Positions 4,905-8,440 of a DNA stretch of 8,440 bases are shown here, piece after piece. Position 1 is the first letter of the stretch. Every line of letters begins with the position of its first letter. The DNA is taken from the NCBI GenBank assembly GCA_002502705.1, contig DAQB01000153.1, forward strand, positions 1-8,440, in the 5' to 3' direction. A model generated the notes under the pieces. It was not told where the DNA came from. It searched no databases and saw only the letters and a list, made by a program, of their open reading frames with translations. Source of the DNA: Thermoplasmatales archaeon UBA582 (GTDB taxonomy: Archaea; Thermoplasmatota; Thermoplasmata; Thermoplasmatales; Thermoplasmataceae). The position numbers and the translations under genes were made by a program.

Positions 4905-6551
4905 TCAGAGTGGTATCTCATCAGGAAGTTGGGCATGAAGCAAGAGCCAGTCCGCGTTCTCCCTAAGAGCTTCCATAGCGAGTTCTTTGATGAGATCTGT
5001 ATCGTAATCCTCGTCTCCAACTTTCCATAGATTTACTGCATTTTCATAGATATTTTTCATCCTCGAATGCTCCTCTGCAGTTTCTCGCATCGCGCTACGT
5101 TGGGCATAAGTCTCGATCAGACCAGCGACGAATGGCAGCAATACTATCAGCATAGTGGATATTGACAGTGTATTAAAGTCGTGGAGGAAATTCAGGACAA
5201 TTGCCACTGCAATTGATACAATGCCTGCGAAAAAGAGAACGTCTATTATAATTCTCATCCTACCAACGTTTGTTCTGTTTTTTTCACTTGATTTGGAATA
5301 ATAGGTGTACTGCCTGTCAATCCAGTATTTTTTGATAGAGTCCAGATCCAGCACGCTCTGGGGATCGAAGACGTTTGCAGATATCATTACTGACCTGACC
5401 CACTGCAGATGCTGTTTATGTTTTCTGAGATAATAATCAACCACATTCTCATTAAGTCCTGCAAGTCTGAGGAAGAATTCGACCCTGAGACCCTCGGCGA
5501 GGGCTCTGTACTCAACATACAAGCTGTGATGCCTATGAGAAGGGTTCTTCACCGTGAAAAATATTGCAAATGCCGTGTAAGCAAGAAAATACACAACGAG
5601 AAAGATAAAAACATGAAAGAAGCTGTACGCTAAAAAAAGACCAAATAGAATCGCAACAGCGATGAAAAGAAAGAACTGGAATCTGCTCCAGTTCTTCCTG
5701 TGTTTTATAGCCAGTAAATCCGCCTCCGCATATAAGTGGGAAATGAATTTCTCTTTCTCTATTACCGATGAGCCAAGATTCTGCCTTGACTTTTCAATTT
5801 CTGTGTCATTGAGACTTTTTATCTTCTTATTGAATCTGTCAATTTTACTGAACACACCTTCCTTGCCAAAGAAAGTGTCACCATTTGTTTCCTTGGGCAA
5901 AAGCATCTTGATTTCTGGGTTGTACGGTGCAGATGGAACAAATTCTTTCTTTCTTCTCGTTGGAATATGGTACACTGGACCAGTGTCGGGGAGATCAAGG
6001 GCCCTGCGGTGAGGCTCATACTCTTTCGGTATGCCACCAAGCTGAAAGTTGACTATTTGGGAAGTACCACTGGTATGCCCAGTGTTCTTTCCATCCCACA
6101 GCGTCATCAGAACTTGGCAGTGCTTGACTATGAATACACCAACATTTTTGTAACTTTCATCCCGATCGGGATCTCCTTGATTTAGCGATTCGGATTTAGC
6201 TTTTCTAAGAGGTGGTTCAAAGTGTCCAAGTGCTTTTTTAAGATAATAATCAAATTCTTCTTCCGAATCAGGAAAATCGGTCTTGTAGTCATTCACTGAA
6301 AGAGGGAGTGTAACAATGTAATCAATATTCTCCTCGATTGCCACCTCTGCTGCGAGCCTATCTGTGCCCTCGGCAAGAGGGGTCAGCAGCAATAGAGGAG
6401 TACTCGGTAGTTTGTTCCTCAGTTCGTCGAAGACCTCTTTAATCTTCTTCTTCAGCATATCTCTGTCCTCAGGAATGATATCCCTATGCCCCGTTATCCC
6501 AACAATAAGATGAATGTAACGCTTACTGGATTCACTTGACAAAAATATCAC
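4905..6551 (-). CDS. SLOG-domain protein with four TM helices (SLOG-SLATT-like), 548 aa
   Basis: Residues ~12-170 form a Rossmann-like SLOG nucleotide-binding domain: IVGITGHRDI (16-25), LLLLTPLAEGTDRLAAEVA (53-71), the strand/loop YIVTLPLSVNDY, and CQVLMTLWDGKNTGHTSGTS (145-164), the equivalent of the usual LWDG...GGT loop. Helical TM pairs lie at ~292-333 and ~433-481. Between them sits YRALAEGLRVEFFLRLAGL (347-365), a signature seen in this family, and a charged helix ends the protein. By published predictions, SLOG-SLATT proteins sense a nucleotide and act in the membrane, possibly as a pore. GTG 6551 overlaps the STAND stop as GTGA, with AGGA seven bases upstream. However, a perfect anti-16S stretch GGAGGTGAT (6555-6547) is ideally placed for TTG 6542, giving 545 aa. 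Last gene of the STAND operon. Confidence 0.8.
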   Translation of the reverse strand: MIFLSSESSKRYIHLIVGITGHRDIIPEDRDMLKKKIKEVFDELRNKLPSTPLLLLTPLAEGTDRLAAEVAIEENIDYIVTLPLSVNDYKTDFPDSEEEFDYYLKKALGHFEPPLRKAKSESLNQGDPDRDESYKNVGVFIVKHCQVLMTLWDGKNTGHTSGTSQIVNFQLGGIPKEYEPHRRALDLPDTGPVYHIPTRRKKEFVPSAPYNPEIKMLLPKETNGDTFFGKEGVFSKIDRFNKKIKSLNDTEIEKSRQNLGSSVIEKEKFISHLYAEADLLAIKHRKNWSRFQFFLFIAVAILFGLFLAYSFFHVFIFLVVYFLAYTAFAIFFTVKNPSHRHHSLYVEYRALAEGLRVEFFLRLAGLNENVVDYYLRKHKQHLQWVRSVMISANVFDPQSVLDLDSIKKYWIDRQYTYYSKSSEKNRTNVGRMRIIIDVLFFAGIVSIAVAIVLNFLHDFNTLSISTMLIVLLPFVAGLIETYAQRSAMRETAEEHSRMKNIYENAVNLWKVGDEDYDTDLIKELAMEALRENADWLLLHAQLPDEIPL

Positions 6552-6555
6552 CTCC
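6547..6555 (-). promoter_or_regulatory. Perfect Shine-Dalgarno spanning the STAND stop codon
   Basis: GGAGGTGAT is fully complementary to the conserved 16S rRNA 3' end. It contains the TGA stop of the STAND gene and the candidate GTG start of the SLOG gene, and lies eight bases (from GGAGG) before a TTG at 6542-6540. Termination of one gene and initiation of the next therefore use the same bases. Confidence 0.6.
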
Positions 6556-8440
6556 CTTTCCTGAACTTATCGATCCGCTTTAAGATAAAATCCAGCTTCG
6601 ACACCTCCGAAGAATATCCAAGTGTTTTATATATTTTACGAGACATTTCTACATATTCTTTAGCCAAATCGAACTTCCCCTGACGGGAACAAAGCCACCC
6701 CAGTTTGCACAGATCCCTTGCGACATCCAGATTTTCATCTCCAAGAGTTTTCCTGTGGATCTCGAGTGCCTCTTCATATAACGGCTCTGCTTCAATATAC
6801 CTTCCCTGCTTGGAATAAAGCGCTCCCAGATTGCCCAGGCCCGTTGCCACATCTAGATTTTCATCTCCAAGAGTTTTCCTGTAGATTTCGAGTGCCTCTT
6901 CATATGACGATTCTGCTTTATTATACCTTCCCAGCTTGAAATAAAGCAATCCTAGACTGTTCAGATCCCTTGCGACATCCAGATTTTCATCTCCAAGAGT
7001 TTTCCTGTGGATCTCGAGTGCCTCTTTTAATAACGGCTCTGCTTCATCATACCTTCTCTGACGGTAATAAAGCGATCCAAGATTGCCCCGACCCGTTGCC
7101 ACATACGGATTTTCATCTCCAAGAGTTTTCCTGTGGATCTCGAGTGCCTCTTCATATAACGGCTCTGCTTCATCATACCTTCTCTGACTGGAATAAAGCA
7201 ATCCCAGATTGTTCAGAACCGTTGCCACATCCGGATTTTCCTCTCCAAGAGTTTTCCTGTGGATCTCGAGTGCCTCTTTTAATAACGGCTCTGCCTCTCC
7301 AAGGCACCCCTCATCATAAGCTAAAGTTGCTAATCTCATCACAAGTCCTCGTTCATTGGAGCCAGAGAGATAAGAACCATACAACCGAATGATGCCATCA
7401 CAGAAGTCTTGTAAGCTGAATCTGAGGTAGGATAGAAACTCATAATATTTTGATTCATGGCGATCTTCTGTGAAGGCAATAAACACTTCCATTTTTCCAA
7501 GGTATTTCTCAAGTTTATCTTTTTCATCATTCATGCGCAACTGATAGGGTAATTCGTATTCCTTGCGTGAGTCCTCTGTTTCCTGTAACTCAAACCACTT
7601 GATTATCCTTTCCCTTTCCCTTATCCCTTCCTCTTTAGAGGATAGGTATACCCTGTTAACTGCATCCTTAAGTGAAGCATGAAAGAAATCTATTAGCCCG
7701 TCCTTCTCGGAGAGATGATAATCTAGTTCATTCCTGAGTATCAGGAAGTCTATCTCTCTCATGCCTGTTATGTGAAGTATCTCGTCCTGAGAGAGCCCAT
7801 TCCTCGAAACTGAGATCGAAGTGAGGAAGTGCTTTACTGCATCTTTACTTCCACTGCGATACTTCTTAAGCACTGACTCCAGTCTTTCAATCATTGAGCC
7901 GTATAATTGATCCAGGTCTGTCATCCGAAGATATTTTTCGATTTGCCCATCCATGAAATCATTCTGTGTTCCAGAACTCTTGAGTTCGTTTATTCTCACA
8001 AGTTCGTCCAGTAAAGTTCTCAAATAGAGTGGGTTGGCTGCAGGAGATGAAGATGCAATTTTATTTGCCTGTTTCTCTGTCAGTTCCTTTCCATAGACTC
8101 TGAGCACTTTGTTTATTATTGCTATCCTCTTTTCTGTTCGCAGAGAGGTGAGCAAAATCCCCCTGTACCAGAAAGCCTTAATGTATCCCATTGCCGGGGT
8201 GCCGTCCCTGCAGGATACCAGTACCCTTATCCTTGGAAGGTATGCTAGAAACCTGATATCCGTAGGAACTGGAAGCTGATCGAGGCCATCGATTAGCACG
8301 AGGGCCCTTTCCCAGTCTGGAAGTAACGTTATCCATCCCGGCAGAGCATTCATCATTTCGTCATCTGAAGTTGGCATCTCCTTTTCAGGAAGTTGTATAT
8401 TCAGCGATTCTAGTCTCTCCTTGACCTCCCAAAGTATCCT
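6548..8440 (-). CDS. STAND/NACHT-type NTPase with C-terminal TPR array (N-terminus beyond right edge)
   Basis: The frame stays open to base 8440 upstream of the internal ATG at 8377, so the true start and Walker A lie outside; 630 codons plus the stop are visible. Numbering from ATG 8377: Walker B with ALVLIDGLDQL (25-35, D30/D33), a sensor-type strand RVLVSCRDG with R57, then a helical and winged-helix region (~85-260) including SRNGLSQDEILHITGM and DGLIDFFHASLKDAV. Residues ~345-600 are TPRs of 42 residues of kinesin-light-chain type (EAEPLYEEALEIHRKTLGDE). By family knowledge, STAND NTPases with repeat arrays are ligand-activated oligomerising sensors, like NLRs and Avs proteins, with the effector N-terminal or in a partner. 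No effector domain is visible here. The stop overlaps the SLOG-4TM gene, pointing to a sensor-effector pair. A NACHT versus AP-ATPase class cannot be decided without Walker A. Confidence 0.85.
   Translation of the reverse strand, partial: RILWEVKERLESLNIQLPEKEMPTSDDEMMNALPGWITLLPDWERALVLIDGLDQLPVPTDIRFLAYLPRIRVLVSCRDGTPAMGYIKAFWYRGILLTSLRTEKRIAIINKVLRVYGKELTEKQANKIASSSPAANPLYLRTLLDELVRINELKSSGTQNDFMDGQIEKYLRMTDLDQLYGSMIERLESVLKKYRSGSKDAVKHFLTSISVSRNGLSQDEILHITGMREIDFLILRNELDYHLSEKDGLIDFFHASLKDAVNRVYLSSKEEGIRERERIIKWFELQETEDSRKEYELPYQLRMNDEKDKLEKYLGKMEVFIAFTEDRHESKYYEFLSYLRFSLQDFCDGIIRLYGSYLSGSNERGLVMRLATLAYDEGCLGEAEPLLKEALEIHRKTLGEENPDVATVLNNLGLLYSSQRRYDEAEPLYEEALEIHRKTLGDENPYVATGRGNLGSLYYRQRRYDEAEPLLKEALEIHRKTLGDENLDVARDLNSLGLLYFKLGRYNKAESSYEEALEIYRKTLGDENLDVATGLGNLGALYSKQGRYIEAEPLYEEALEIHRKTLGDENLDVARDLCKLGWLCSRQGKFDLAKEYVEMSRKIYKTLGYSSEVSKLDFILKRIDKFRKGR
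6690..7320. repeat. Tandem 126-bp coding repeats (TPR units)
   Basis: Five near-identical copies are in register. The string TCATCTCCAAGAGTTTTCCT starts at 6735, 6861, 6987 and 7113, with a variant (TCCTCTCC...) at 7239, exactly 126 bp apart. Each unit encodes one 42-residue TPR. Units alternate partly between LLKEAL and LYEEAL forms, suggesting duplication of a two-unit block. DNA identity is higher than protein function requires, indicating recent expansion or gene conversion. Confidence 0.85.

Noticed and set aside
4746..5030. Plus-strand open frame of 94 codons near the TIR/SLOG junction
   Set aside because: Its second half is antisense to the SLOG gene, there is no SD, and the peptide shows no domain. 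A transposase remnant was considered but no catalytic pattern was found.
6690..7320. Possible CRISPR-like array because of regular repeats
   Set aside because: The period is 126 bp, the repeats are part of a continuous reading frame and encode TPRs, and there are no short spacers.
6718..7392. Two plus-strand open frames with repeated peptide units
   Set aside because: They are antisense shadows of the 126-bp TPR repeats; the repeats keep stops out of the opposite frame. No SD or independent domain is seen.
1..8440. tRNA gene or att duplication marking the element's end
   Set aside because: No tRNA-like cloverleaf or long direct repeat was seen by eye. The attachment site is probably beyond the left edge.

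Overview
The window looks archaeal and most resembles a methanogen of the Methanosarcina / Methanoperedens type. The evidence is TATA-box-like promoters close to start codons, strong GGAGG or GGAGGTGAT Shine-Dalgarno sites, a poly-T terminator, kinesin-light-chain-like 42-residue TPR repeats and an archaeal-style tyrosine recombinase. The assignment is inferred from style, since there is no rRNA or tRNA in the window. It reads as an accessory (integrative element / defence island) region with no recognisable housekeeping gene.

Region 1 (1-677, minus strand) is a compact integration module. A 51-residue ribbon-helix-helix protein, a 55-residue cysteine-rich (zinc-ribbon-like) microprotein and a tyrosine recombinase follow in tight translational overlap (4 nt, then 1 nt). 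The recombinase runs off the left edge. Region 2 (678-773) is a divergent control region with one near-symmetric TATA element and two inverted repeats built from TTAAC/GTTAA half-sites, one of them a perfect 18-bp palindrome.

Region 3 (774-3419, plus strand) is a three-gene operon: a winged-helix regulator, a 357-residue two-domain protein with a helical, possibly HEPN/Abi-like C-terminus, and a 327-residue protein whose order of motifs recalls phage lambda RexA. It ends in a poly-T terminator. Region 4 (3437-4701) holds a four-helix membrane protein (minus strand), convergent with the RexA-like gene and comparable to RexB in size and topology, and a divergently transcribed TIR-domain protein with an apparently intact catalytic glutamate.

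Region 5 (4702-8440) is visibly richer in G+C. After a 203-bp stretch without a convincing gene, it carries a minus-strand two-gene operon: a STAND/NACHT-type NTPase with a TPR array (N-terminus and Walker A beyond the right edge) and, coupled to it, a SLOG-domain protein with four transmembrane helices (SLOG-SLATT-like).

Taken together the cargo looks like stacked immune or exclusion modules: possibly Rex-like (RexA-like plus 4TM), possibly Thoeris-like in ingredients (TIR plus SLOG-membrane protein), and a STAND sensor coupled to a SLOG-SLATT membrane effector. Family-level calls for TIR, STAND-TPR, SLOG-4TM, the recombinase and the RHH protein are well supported by motifs. The Rex-like and HEPN-like assignments and all system-level pairings are inference.
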